DNA from: Acholoe squamosa
Taxonomy: Eukaryota; Annelida; Polychaeta; Phyllodocida; Polynoidae
Direction: 5' to 3'
Length of the DNA stretch: 64,000 bases
Assembly (NCBI GenBank): GCA_949317995.1
Contig: OX439043.1
Coordinates: 42,599,560 to 42,663,559 of the forward strand
The notes beneath the pieces were generated by a model. It was not told where the DNA came from. It saw only the letters and a list, made by a program, of their open reading frames with translations, and did no database searches. This document shows, in pieces, positions 10,446 to 21,038 of the stretch. The first letter of the stretch is position 1, and every line of letters starts with the position of its first letter. The translations under genes were made by a program, and so were the position numbers.

Positions 10446-11829
10446 AAATGTAATTCCCGGGTGTTGATTGCACAGATAAATACTGAATCATGACAGTAAT
10501 GGACGCATATGTTTTCATACTTTCTAGGAAACCTGCTGAAACCCCTCCACTCTCATCTCCAGATGCCTACAAACAAGAAAAGGTCCAGGGTGAAAAACCA
10601 ATGACACATTTAGACAATCAGGATAAGCCATATCCTCGACACTGTCATTCACCTCATCATGCTCTCTGCAATATACAATGGAGAACGTGGACAGCATTGG
10701 TCCCCTGTGCGTTTATGTAGAAAATAGTATGATCACAAATGCTGTTCAGGCCCACCATGTTTGGCAGTTTATTATAAGACCTCTATGAGCAGAGTCAGTT
10801 GAGTGGCAGAATGCTACTTCATCCACCTATTGCTGCCAAGCACGGTGCTGTTTAATGTGAACTGCATGTCATGTTCAAAATGAAACTAGCACTTTGGGGA
10901 ATTGTTATCCCCTTTTTTCATTTCTCTGAGACCATTCTTTGAATTAAAGTTGTCAGAAGACAATGTAATTTGCATGGAGTGCAAACAACAATAGGTGGTA
11001 GAATTGAGATTCTGCAATTTACAAACTGTCATAAGAAGAGGATTCGACCCCTTTTAACTTCATAATTATATTGTACATTTACACTACATTCCACCCATTA
11101 TCGCCTACTACACTGTATCTGCCACTTGGATGTGTGTGTCCAACCAATAGTCACAGTGCAGAAGGTACTAGGGTAACTGGCAGTTACCCCATCCAACTTG
11201 AAGGACCATATGCAAACAAGGGTGAACACATTTCCTCACTCTTTGCTTATCATACACTATTATACTTCATAATAGTATTACATACTCTTAGCTAGGGCAT
11301 GGATACTTATGGAGACAAGACCTGGAATTAGTATATCACTTGGATTACTTAGAAATCAACTAAAACTGAAAGTTGGGTACTAGGGTAACTCCTAACAATG
11401 TTACCCTAGTCCTTGTTATTGTAAACAAACCGAGTTACTCTAGTACTGAGAAATTTAAAACCTCTCTATATTACTGTTCTAGACAATGTCAGCCTATAGT
11501 CATTAGTTCAGATGATTGTGCATGTTGTACACCACATCTACACAACTTAACATATACTCAAATCAGTTCTGTTTTAGTCCTGCATAGTAGATTAATAAAC
11601 ACACCAAATTACTGATAATAAGGGTTTATTGGTATATCCTGTTGGATTGACAGTGTATGAGTATTACCAAAGGGTAAAGCAATTAGACATGTAAATAAAT
11701 CCTTTGATTCATGACACATTTATATACATAAGTGGTGTCTGCAATGTATATACTAGAGTGTTGTGTAGTATATAAGTGTTAGATAATAGTAGGTATGCAT
11801 ATGATATGCACTTCCATATATAGACTTAT
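10446..11829. other. Anonymous non-coding DNA
   Basis: No supported gene or strong repeat. Confidence 0.5.
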
Positions 11830-12070
11830 ACCCAGGTAGCAAACATGGTGTGGCCCAAGTCTGGGCCAGAGCGGGCTCCTGATGTGGGCCACACTGGGTT
11901 AACACAGTGGGCGCCCGATGGGTTTTGTCCTCAGCAAAGGGTCTGGGCCACACTGGGCTAACCGATTTGGGCACAGATCTGTTCGAAAGTGGGCTCACCG
12001 ATTTGGGCTTAAAGTGAGTTTAACATGGGTTTTTGGTGTGGCCCAAAGTGGGCTGCCCGATTTGACGAAA
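11830..12070. repeat. Fragment related to the 2.8-kb foldback element
   Basis: Starts CCCAGGTAGCAAAC after TA. It shares a TTTTGTCCTCAGCAA block and GGGCCACA/TTGGGC-rich phrases with the left arm at 2810-3225. It is also internally repetitive (GGGCCACACTGGG, twice). Confidence 0.55.
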
Positions 12071-12545
12071 AATTAGTGGTGACATGTTGAGAAATTTATC
12101 CAATATTTATTCTTTTTTTCCAAAAGTCAATGAACAACTAATCCGTGAGCTAATCTAACCCCCCCCCCATCACCAAAGCAGTAAATGCAATATCTACCTA
12201 AGTGGAAAAGCAGAGCAGAACCATCTATTTGAATCAAACTCATTCAGCCAACACAAGGCACTTTGACTCATTAAAGTGACATTCTGGCCTGAATCTTCCC
12301 CCACTACTTCCCTATGTAGGAGTAGAGAAGAGAGCCTTCAAGTTCATAATGACTGTACCTCTGCATATCTGCTCTTGTTCCAAGTTCAGTGCAATAGAAA
12401 TGGTGTTGCCATTCCACTACTACTCAGATGACCTTGATATGCACTTTTGACTAGAAACATCTAAGTATTTCCAGACTATGAGAAAGTCTGCACTTTATTA
12501 CTTCATATGACTATGTATCATGAGTTCAATGCAACTTTTGAGTTT
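12071..12545. other. Anonymous non-coding DNA
   Basis: Nothing recognised apart from a C-run near 12161. Confidence 0.5.
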
Positions 12546-14227
12546 GTCCTGTTCCCAACCACTTTCACATTTGGTCCACAGCAGTGTATAACCTATTGGT
12601 ATATGGTAGATTTTTTTTTGGCCCATAGGCTCAGGCTAGGTGTACACTTTGAGCAAATGTATAGATTAACCTACTATTAAGGTTTTTTTTTGTCAATATG
12701 GAGTGAAACATGTCCCAAAATTCACGTTTTTCATCTTTTTATCATTTTCTATGGCATAGAAAACAAGAAAACATTTTGTGTTAATTTTTTCCTCTTTCCC
12801 TCTGGCAATTATTTTCACCCATAGGCACACTGTTATAAGCTACCTGGTTAACAGGGTACAGCTTGGTATGTGAAAATTGCAATGTCCTGTTCCCAACCAC
12901 TTTTCAGAAAAACCTTAAAGATTGAATAATTCCCCCTGTATCTTCTATAATGAGACATCTAGAGCTACAGAAGTAATACTCTGTGTGAATTCATGTGTTT
13001 CTGTCAGGGGGACTACATCCTTCTCACCTCTGTCTGACTGCTTATCCTTTCTCAGGGGCTATCAAACTTACCAGGGTGCTCACATCCTGTTCCCAACCAC
13101 TAAAAATAAAACAACCCATCGCTGGCATAATTTAATTTTTTCATTATATGGATCATATTAGCCCATAGACATCCTGTTTAGAAATGGAACATAGTAGGGG
13201 GTTGCCCTGATACTATAAATGCATTAAGCCATTAAGACAGATTCATTATTTAGGTGTACAACTCTGGAAACCCACTCAAAAGCACATGCTACCTCCTCTC
13301 TCTCCTCCCACCCAATCATTGCATAAACTTATGTCAATATGAGGAACAATAGGCTGTTGCAGTAATAACTATGTCCTGTTCCCAACCACTTGTTGTCTTG
13401 TTCCCAACCACATATTTTGTCCCGTTCCCAACCACTTTTTTCCAATGTAATATTATTTAGTTCTATTACTTGCGGAACCCACCCAACCACTTGATGTCCC
13501 ATTCCCAACCACTTATTTTTCCAATAAGGCATCATAAAGTGATACCACTCATGAAACTCATGCAAAAGCACCCCAGTCCCTTGCTCTTGCCCTCCCACCA
13601 TTACATAGAATTATCCCATTACAATGAATAATATCCTGGTCACTTTAATGATTATGTCCTGTTCCCAACCACTTGTTGTCCTGTTCCCAACCACTTCCTA
13701 ATGTCACACTTTACAATGCGACCACTCTTGAAACTCTCTTATAACCACTCAGCTCATTCTACCCCACCTTCCACCATCTGTTAGCAAAGAAACATCTCAA
13801 CATAATTGATTAGACCTCAGATTTTGGGTGTTTTCCATTGTTGTCCTGTTCCCAACCACTTTTTGTACCGTTCCCAACCACATTATATCAAGCAGCTTTC
13901 CTAATATCAAGCAAATAGATTTCTGAATTTGCCCAAGATTCCAAATAGAGGATGGACCTGTGTTATACATAAAACTGAAAATAGCATGCCATACCCATCT
14001 GATCAACTGCATCAAGTGGCAAAGTTTGGAAATATTTTCTTTAAAAAAATAGCCAAAAATGAATATTGGGGGACTCAGGGTCCTTAATCTTCACAGAGAT
14101 AAGGGGAATTGCTATAACTTTTTCAAAATATGCATCCATTGGCTCAATTTAGCATAAAGACATTTTGTGTGAGGGAAAAATATATTATTCCTCTTGGCAT
14201 AAAGAAAAAGTGGTTGGGAACAGGACA
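12546..14227. repeat. Cluster of recurring GTCCTGTTCCCAACCACT motif
   Basis: About ten plus-strand near-copies start at 12546, 12884, 13085, 13373, 13394, 13419, 13496, 13656, 13678, 13843 and 13865. One inverted copy is at 14210-14227. Several are paired 20-26 bp apart, and the other spacings are irregular. Between copies the sequence is not obviously repetitive, so this is not a simple tandem array. The minus-strand reading gives repeated KWLGTG peptides with no other coding signs. Confidence 0.8.
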
Positions 14228-14780
14228 AGTCTTTACATACCAGGTTTGCATGGTTGCCATGGTAACCAAGCTCATATTTAAGAAGAATCAAGCATGCAGT
14301 GTTATACACCCATACCTGTAGTTTCCCTATACAAAAGGATTTAACCATAATCCAAATTTAGTTCTGCCACCCTCTGGACCCCCTTTGCCCTAAAAGTTGC
14401 ATCAAACTCATGATACAGAGCATAAATCTGATTTAGTAGTCTAGTCCAGTTGTCCTATGTCTAAAAGAAATAAGTTTTGTATGGGTAGTAGAATTCTGCC
14501 TGGAGTGCTGTGAAACCACTTTGTAGTGAGTCTGCCATGGACTGGCCTACAGGGGCAGGGGATATTTTTGGTTTCTCAATTGCCTCCATATATAGTCCTC
14601 TTATACCCGGCCAGGTGTGGGACCTGTTTGCCTTTACTAGTATAAAGAAAGACATGAAGCTGTTATTTCCAGGACTAGTCAGTGTTGCATTTTACATGAA
14701 ATATCTGGATCCCTACTATGAACCTACCTGTGTATTAATGATATAGGGAAAGTGGGACCACCTATCTCCTACAGCAGTGG
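14228..14780. other. Anonymous non-coding DNA
   Basis: No supported feature. Confidence 0.5.
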
Positions 14781-15316
14781 TGGAGGGAGGGGAGGGGGGA
14801 GGGCAGGGCAGGGCAGGGTAGGGTGAGAGGAGGCCAGGGCAGGATAGGGTGAGGGCAGGTCAGGGCAGGGCAGGGTGAGGGCAGGCCAGGGCAGGGCAGG
14901 GTGGGGTGAGAGCAGGGCAGTGCAGGTGATGACAGGGGATGGCAGGTGATGGCAGGGCAGGGTGAGAGGAGGGCAAGGGAGGGTAGGGCAGGGTGAGAGG
15001 AGGGCAAGGGAGGTCAGGGCAGGGTAAGAGGAGGGCAAGGGAGGGCAGGGCAGGATGAGAGGAGGGCATGGAATGGCAGTGCAGGGCAGGGTGAGAGGAG
15101 GGCAAGGGAGGGCAGGGCAGGGTGAGAGGAGGGCAAGGGAGGGCAGGTCAGGGTGAGAGGAGGGCCGGGGAGCACAGGGCAGGGTGGGGGAGGGCAGGGG
15201 AGAAGAAGACAGGGCAGGGGAGGGCTAGGTGAGAGAAGGCGAGGGGGAAAGGGTAGGGCAGGTTGAGGGGAATGAGGAGGAGATGGAAGGGGTAGGGGAT
15301 GGATAGGGGAGGGACG
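14781..15316. repeat. G-rich minisatellite, about 540 bp
   Basis: Purine-rich plus strand built from GGGCAGGGTGAGAGGAGGGC-type units, with a period near 31 bp where it is regular. Runs of three or more G are dense, so G-quadruplex formation is plausible. The proline/leucine-rich minus-strand ORFs across it are artefacts. Confidence 0.9.
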
Positions 15317-15579
15317 AACAAAAAAATGAGAGGAAGGGGGAACACTCTTCACAGAGTTCAGAACAGTCCAGAATATGAGGCTGCCCTGTCCAAACCCACT
15401 CTCACCCCAGACTGAGAAGAGACCTGGTTTCACGAATTCGATGCATTTGAGGGGCAGGGTAGTCTCCGAGAAATTTTGGAGTAGGGTGATTTCTCTTTTC
15501 ATGGGTATACTATCGGTTTGGGTGGTTACTATTGCGAAAGTAATTTTTCTTAAATATGTAAACTATTGACATGGTTACC

Positions 15580-15893
15580 AATGCAAATTGGTACCATGTC
15601 AACAATTGCTCCGTTGTTGTACCCACTTGCAGCACAGGTACAATTCTGTTATCTAACTATCTATGTCAACAATTGCCCGGGCAATTGTTGACATGATTAT
15701 TTTTGTAGCACAGGTGCAATTCTGGTATTTAACTATCTACTGTATGTGCATTGTATGCACCGATATATCCCCCATTTGCATCCCTAATTTCATAGTTGTC
15801 CCATGTATAGTGACAGAGTTTCAGAGGAGCATGTCAATTTTTGCCCGAGCAATTGTTGACATGTCAACAATTGCCCAGGCAATTGTTGACATG
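15580..15893. repeat. Cluster of ATGTCAACAATTGCCC palindromes
   Basis: A perfect 32-bp palindrome at 15663-15694 has half-site ATGTCAACAATTGCCC. A second block (about 15833-15892) holds overlapping palindromes of the same half-site that could form alternative hairpins. A GTAGCACAGGTGCAATTCTG segment is duplicated around the first. Confidence 0.85.
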
Positions 15894-16302
15894 ATGTTTC
15901 CCCTTGTAGCTCTGTACCTATACAGGGCCATGAAGTTTTCCAGCCTTTTGTACTGACCTCCCCTTTCTGGGATCCACCTGCTGTCACTTGAGATTGAGCA
16001 GGTAAAGCTTTGTCCCCAGTGGTATTGACTCCTTGAGGCTGAGAGGTATACATAGAGTCAGACAGGGCCTGTATTTTCTCTCATCAAGTAGGTCTCCATT
16101 ATAAACTGGAGCTATAGTATTTCTACCAAAAGCACTCCATGTTTTTGAAGCGATGTTAGGATGCAAGTGTAATCCAAATATAGTTAGAAAACAAATTAGA
16201 AGAGAACTCAGAAAGCAAGTGTTCAGTACTGTCTCCAACAGGTCTCTGGTGTGTAGGGGGTGGAGTTTTGAGTCTGTGAGAAGAGGCCATGAGAACCACA
16301 GG
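15894..16302. other. Anonymous non-coding DNA
   Basis: No supported feature. Confidence 0.5.
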
Positions 16303-16311
16303 GTCAAGCAG

Positions 16312-16684
16312 GGCCAGCGCTATTCGGACAAGGGTCTCATCCGAGTAACATCGTTATTCGGACAGGCTTTTCTGAGAAACAGGATATAGGTAATAGGACA
16401 TGGGAATCGGGACTTTTAAGGCATCTCTAAGACACAAGACAAGATGAAACGGGACATATCTAAGACACAAGACAAAGTTTTCACTCGTTTGGTCCCGTTT
16501 CCCAGATTACCTTGGTTCAGTTTCCCAGATTACCTTGGTCCCGTTTCCCAGATTACCTTGGTCCCGTTTCCCAGATTATTTTGATCCCAGAACTATGTCT
16601 TGCTTCTTAGATCCCGTGTCTCAGAATATCTCATCCGTATAAGGACCTTATCTGGACGAGATCCTCGTCCGAATATCACTGGCC
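16312..16684. mobile_element. MITE, 373 bp, with 9-bp target duplication
   Basis: Ends GGCCAGCGCTATTCGGAC and the mirror of GGCCAGTGATATTCGGAC, with about 37 bp of inverted repeat. Exact GTCAAGCAG flanks both sides (16303-16311 and 16685-16693). A 9-bp duplication fits Mutator-like elements, while 8-9 bp also fits Merlin. The interior holds four direct repeats of a GTTTCCCAGATTACCTTGG unit (period about 25 bp, 16494-16590) and is non-coding. Confidence 0.8.
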
Positions 16685-16693
16685 GTCAAGCAG

Positions 16694-17760
16694 ACACACA
16701 GAGTGTGGAATGTGCATCAGCACAGATCTCTTCTGTTCTTATTAATCAAGTGGCCTTGTGGAAATCACCTACAATGGCCATCAGCATTACAGGATCTGCC
16801 ATGTTACCCTAGTACCTTCTGCACTTTGATAGTTGTTGTGTATATATCCTGTGGTGACCATCCACCAGAGGGCACTAACAGAGTAACTACCCACCAGTTC
16901 ACTTTCAGATAAAATAAACATATCATCAATTATCCACTATGATATCTAATTTTAGTTGAATCCCTCTTTTATGTCTTGGCTGTAAACCCCATCAGTAGAT
17001 ATGACAATACTTATTGCAATAACCTGCTTGAATTTGTGAGTTCTGCTCACCAGGAGATTCCTACAGTTTAGTGCTCATACCCAGTGGGCACATAACATCA
17101 ACGGTGAAATGATAGGGATTTGGAGTATAGCAGTGGCATATAAGTAGAGCTCTATGTAACTAAAGACTTTTGTTAAACACTGATTCAGCATCATGGAATT
17201 GATCCTTCACAACGTCTGCATCCACCATCATCAATTAAGCTGCCATAGATTTGATCTATAATGGGCTCATCTCATAGCCCTGTGCAGTTGATACTAGGGT
17301 GGTAAATTCTAAAGCTGTGGTAGAGGAAGGAACACAGAGATGTTGCCTCTGCTGTGGTCTTCAAAATTGTGAGACAGATTTATTGTTGGACAAAAGGCAC
17401 ATTGACTTCTGAGCATGCTCAGACTGTAACCAACAGGTTCTGATGTAGTAAAAGTATTTAGCTACATAACACTAGGGGGAGACACCTATAGTGAGGTAAT
17501 AGTTCATAGTGTGACCACTAGGGGACACCACTGTTTAGACAGTCTCTTAGAGTTTGGCATATATATAGGAAACGTTATATTCAACACTCCTTCTCGGTTC
17601 TTATATTTAAATATAATGTTCTCATATGAATTGTCTTTCACATCATAAATGAAAAAATAATAATGATAATAATTACAAGATATGAAAGTAGAAACTTCAT
17701 AGACTAAGCTTGAGCTTTTAACTTTAGTAGCAGAAATGTCTTGTAAATTTGAGAGGAGCG
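16694..17760. other. Anonymous non-coding DNA
   Basis: A CCCAGTGGGCACATAACATC stretch near 17090 resembles one end of the 38.2-kb MITE. The part nearest 17760 could include 3' sequence of the copia fossil, but no LTR pair was seen. Confidence 0.4.
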
Positions 17761-17920
17761 GTTACTAGCATGTCCACTCTCTCACCCAACTTTACCTTGG
17801 GTGCAACTAATCTGATACTCTAAGAAGCTTTGTAAGCTTCTGATGCTTTTCTTTGGATAAGCCTTTAGTCAGCACATCAGCTGGCATTTCTGTAGTTGGC
17901 AGATATTGCAGCTTCACAGT

Positions 17921-19620
17921 TCACTTCAGTATTTCACCACATATGTAGTGATACTTGATTTCAATATGCTTGGTACGTCCGTGAAACTGTGGATTCTTTG
18001 CCATTGCTATGGCTGACTGACTGTCATCGAAGATGGAGGTTGCTTCTGTAATAGGGCCATCCAGTTCCTTCAAGAGCTGTCGTAGCCAAACTGCTTCTTG
18101 TGCTGCAGATGCCAATGCTACATACTCAGCTTCTGCTGTTGATAGAGCTACAGAAGACTGTTTCTTACTCCTCCAGCTTATGGGAGCTTCAGCCAGTGTG
18201 ATGGCATATCCAGATGTAGATTTCCGATCACTTTGATCACCTGCCCAATCTGCGTCACAATAGCCTATCATTCCTTCTTCAGAATTTCTACAGTACTGAA
18301 TACCATGACTACTGGTTCCTTTAAGGTATCGCATAATGCGTTTCACAGTTTTTAGGGTGACTGTTGTATTAAGCCACTTGATTGACGGCAAATGTAATGT
18401 CAGGTCTTGTCCAACTGGACAAATACAGCAGGCTTCCAACTGCTGACTTATACAGTACCGGATCAACAGAGCTGTCATCATCACTTACAGAGCTTGTCAG
18501 TCTAACAGAAGGATCAACTGGGGTTGACACTGATTTGGCTTCCTGCATGCCAAACTTCTCAAGGATCCTGGATGTGTATCCAGGCTGACTTATCCATATG
18601 CTCTCAGGTGTCTGTCTGATCTGAACTCCTAGGAAGGTGTTCAGTTCACACAAGTCTTTGACATCAAACTTCTTTGAGATGTTCTTCTTGACTTTCACCA
18701 TCGTAGCTGGATTCTCTGTTGCTATGATAATATCATCCACATAGACAGCTACGATTACTGTTACATCTTCTTTACCTGTGTAGACGCATGGATCTGCTGT
18801 TGACTTGAGACCAATATTTTTAAGATGGTTGTCAAGTGTTATATTCCAGCACCTTGGTGACTGTTTAAGTCCATACAGGCTTTTCTTAAGCTTGCAGACT
18901 AAATGTTGTTCACCTTTCTTAACAAAACCCTTAGGTTGTTTTACAAACACCTCTTCCTCAAGTGTTCCATTTAGGAATGCTGTAGTGACATCCATTTGGT
19001 GAAGTAGAAGGTTCTTCTTTGCAGCTACAGCAAGCAGTGCACAAACTGACTCTGTTCTTACAACAGGGCAAAACGTCTCATCATAATCTAGACCATATTT
19101 TTGATTGTACCCTTGTGCCACAAGCCTAGCCTTGTACCGCTCTATGGTTCCATCAGGACTAAGCTTGGTTTTGAACACCCACTTGCTGCCCACAGTTTTT
19201 CTACCTTCAGGGAGTTTGACTAAGTCCCAAACATCATGCTTCTGCAATGATTCAATTTCCTTTTCCATGGCTGCTTGCCTCTTTTCCTTGTCCATTGCCA
19301 TGGCTTCCTTGTAGCTAGCTGGGTCCTTCACATCTGAAATCATGACTCACTCGCCATAGTAGTCTGGTTGCTTTTTCGGACGGCTCGACCTCCTGGGCTG
19401 AAAGTTATCATGAAGGTCAGGATTCTCAATGGGAACCTCCTGCGGCACTTCAACTTGAGCTTCCACTGGAGCTTGAGCTTGAACCTCATCTGCTTCTTCC
19501 TTGACTTCCAGTGATTCTATGATGACATTGTGACTTCCTTCTACAGTCTCATCTAGACTATCTTCATCAAATATAACATCACGACTATAAGTAGTATAGG
19601 GGTAGCTTCTAGAACCTGGT
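17921..19620 (-). mobile_element. Ty1/copia retrotransposon fossil (pol: linker, RT, RNase H)
   Basis: Reading on the minus strand, the linker after integrase (with a RRSSRPKK basic patch) is followed by copia RT and RNase H. Diagnostic RT phrases are KWVFKTKLSPDGTIERYKAR, QMDVTTAFLNG and the YVDD catalytic motif. RNase H has GYCDADWAGD and STAEAEYVA. The coding sequence is spread over more than one frame, so the copy is broken with about two or three breaks. Gag and integrase are not seen, and no flanking LTR pair was identified. It looks like an old, 5'-truncated copy. The upstream end abuts a different repeat region at about 19.62 kb. Confidence 0.9.
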
Positions 19621-19720
19621 TTGGTTAAAAGAAGGATAATGTTGGAAGTAAGGGTGATATGGGTTAGATATTCATATGTATGTGTAGCTTACATATAGGG
19701 GAGTCAGAATAGTTGGTTTA

Positions 19721-20582
19721 AGTTGGGATGAATATGATATATTTTGATGTTTATGTCATATGTTTGTTTGTGTGTGTGAGGAGTTTGGTTAAAAGAAGAG
19801 GGTGGAGAGGGGGGGGGGCAGTTGGCAGGTGAATAAGCAGGGGTGGGGCTCTATTGTTTGGGAGTCTATTGTTTGGTTGGAGGTGTGCTAGTTGACCTGC
19901 ATTTGGTTCTGGGGGCATGGAGGTAGGTGGCCGCAGGGGTATCATAATTAAGATTGTATTTGTAGAGAATATGTGTATTAGTCAATCTATTAATATTGTT
20001 AAGATTGGGATATTGGAAAAATACAATCTGATTTAGTGTTTTTGGTAGTTTCCTGATGAGAGGAGAGTTAGGCTGAGTTAAGAATTGGGAAATAAGGAAG
20101 TTTGGTTAAACCATTAAGGTTAGATGATGCATTAATGAACATAAGGTTTTAGTTGGGATGGATATGATATATTTTGATGTTTATGGCATATGCATGTTTT
20201 ATGTGTGTGAGGAGTTTGGTTAAAAGAAGAGGTTGGAGGGGGGCAGGTGGCAGGTGCAGACAGCAGGGTTGCGGCTCTATTGTTTGGGAGTCTATTGTTT
20301 GGTTGGAGGTGTGCTAGTTGACCTGCATTTGGTTCTGGTGGGATGGAGGTAGGTGGCCCCAGGGTTATTATAATTAAGATTGTATTTGTAGAGAATATGT
20401 GTATTAGTCAATCTATGCATTAATATTGTTGAGATTGGGATATTGGAAAAAAAACAATCTGATTTAGTGCTTTTAGATGTTTTTGGTAGTTTCCTGATGA
20501 GGGAAGAGTTAGGCTGAGTTAAGAATTGGGAAATAAGGAAGTTTGCTTAACCCTTTATGGTTAGATGATGCATTAATAAATT
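19721..20582. repeat. 430-bp tandem duplication
   Basis: Copy 1 starts at 19721 (AGTTGGGATGAATATGATAT) and copy 2 at 20151 (AGTTGGGATGGATATGATAT). They match along their length apart from small indels, and each contains CTATTGTTTGGGAGTCTATTG. Decayed relatives of parts of the unit appear near 20.5, 21.05, 21.48 and 21.8 kb. Confidence 0.85.
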
Positions 20583-20882
20583 ATACCCCTTTATCATTAT
20601 GTTGTACAAATACTGCCCTTGCCATTCCATTGGTGCATCATATTGACCTGCTGGAAATTTACCAACCCTGTGCTTATGTAACTATTAGAATATGTAGGTC
20701 ATTGGATAGAATTGAAGGGTGTTTACTGGATAATCAATTCGAAATATACAATTAATGATGGAATGGTGATATGAATAGTTTGTTTATCTGGATATATTTG
20801 TTTGTTGTCTTTGTTTTTTGTTTTTTTAGGGGGGTAAATTCATATATTTGTTTGTTTTTTTAGTTAGAGATGTGTGGTGCTT

Positions 20883-21038
20883 GGTTAACTCTTTAAAGGC
20901 CACTAATGCATTAATGCATCATGCCCCATTGGTTGCAACGATGCACCAATGAAGTGCTCACAAGCAGACTGCATTGATGCATCATGACGACCAATGGGCA
21001 TGATGCACTCTTTCACCAGCAGTCTTCAAAAGGTTTAA
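20883..21038. mobile_element. MITE related to 61871-61997
   Basis: The left end GGTTAACTCTTTAAAGGCC is mirrored imperfectly at the right end. The centre shares ATGCACCAATGAAGTGCT and ACCAATGGGCATGA with the second copy. Non-coding. Confidence 0.6.

Noticed and set aside
13329-13601. Minus-strand ORF with repeated KWLGTG-like peptides
   Set aside because: Caused by the recurring GTCCTGTTCCCAACCACT motif. No domain, and spacing is not codon-periodic.
14762-15502. Long proline/leucine-rich minus-strand ORFs
   Set aside because: They come from a purine-rich minisatellite open in several frames. No domain or start context.
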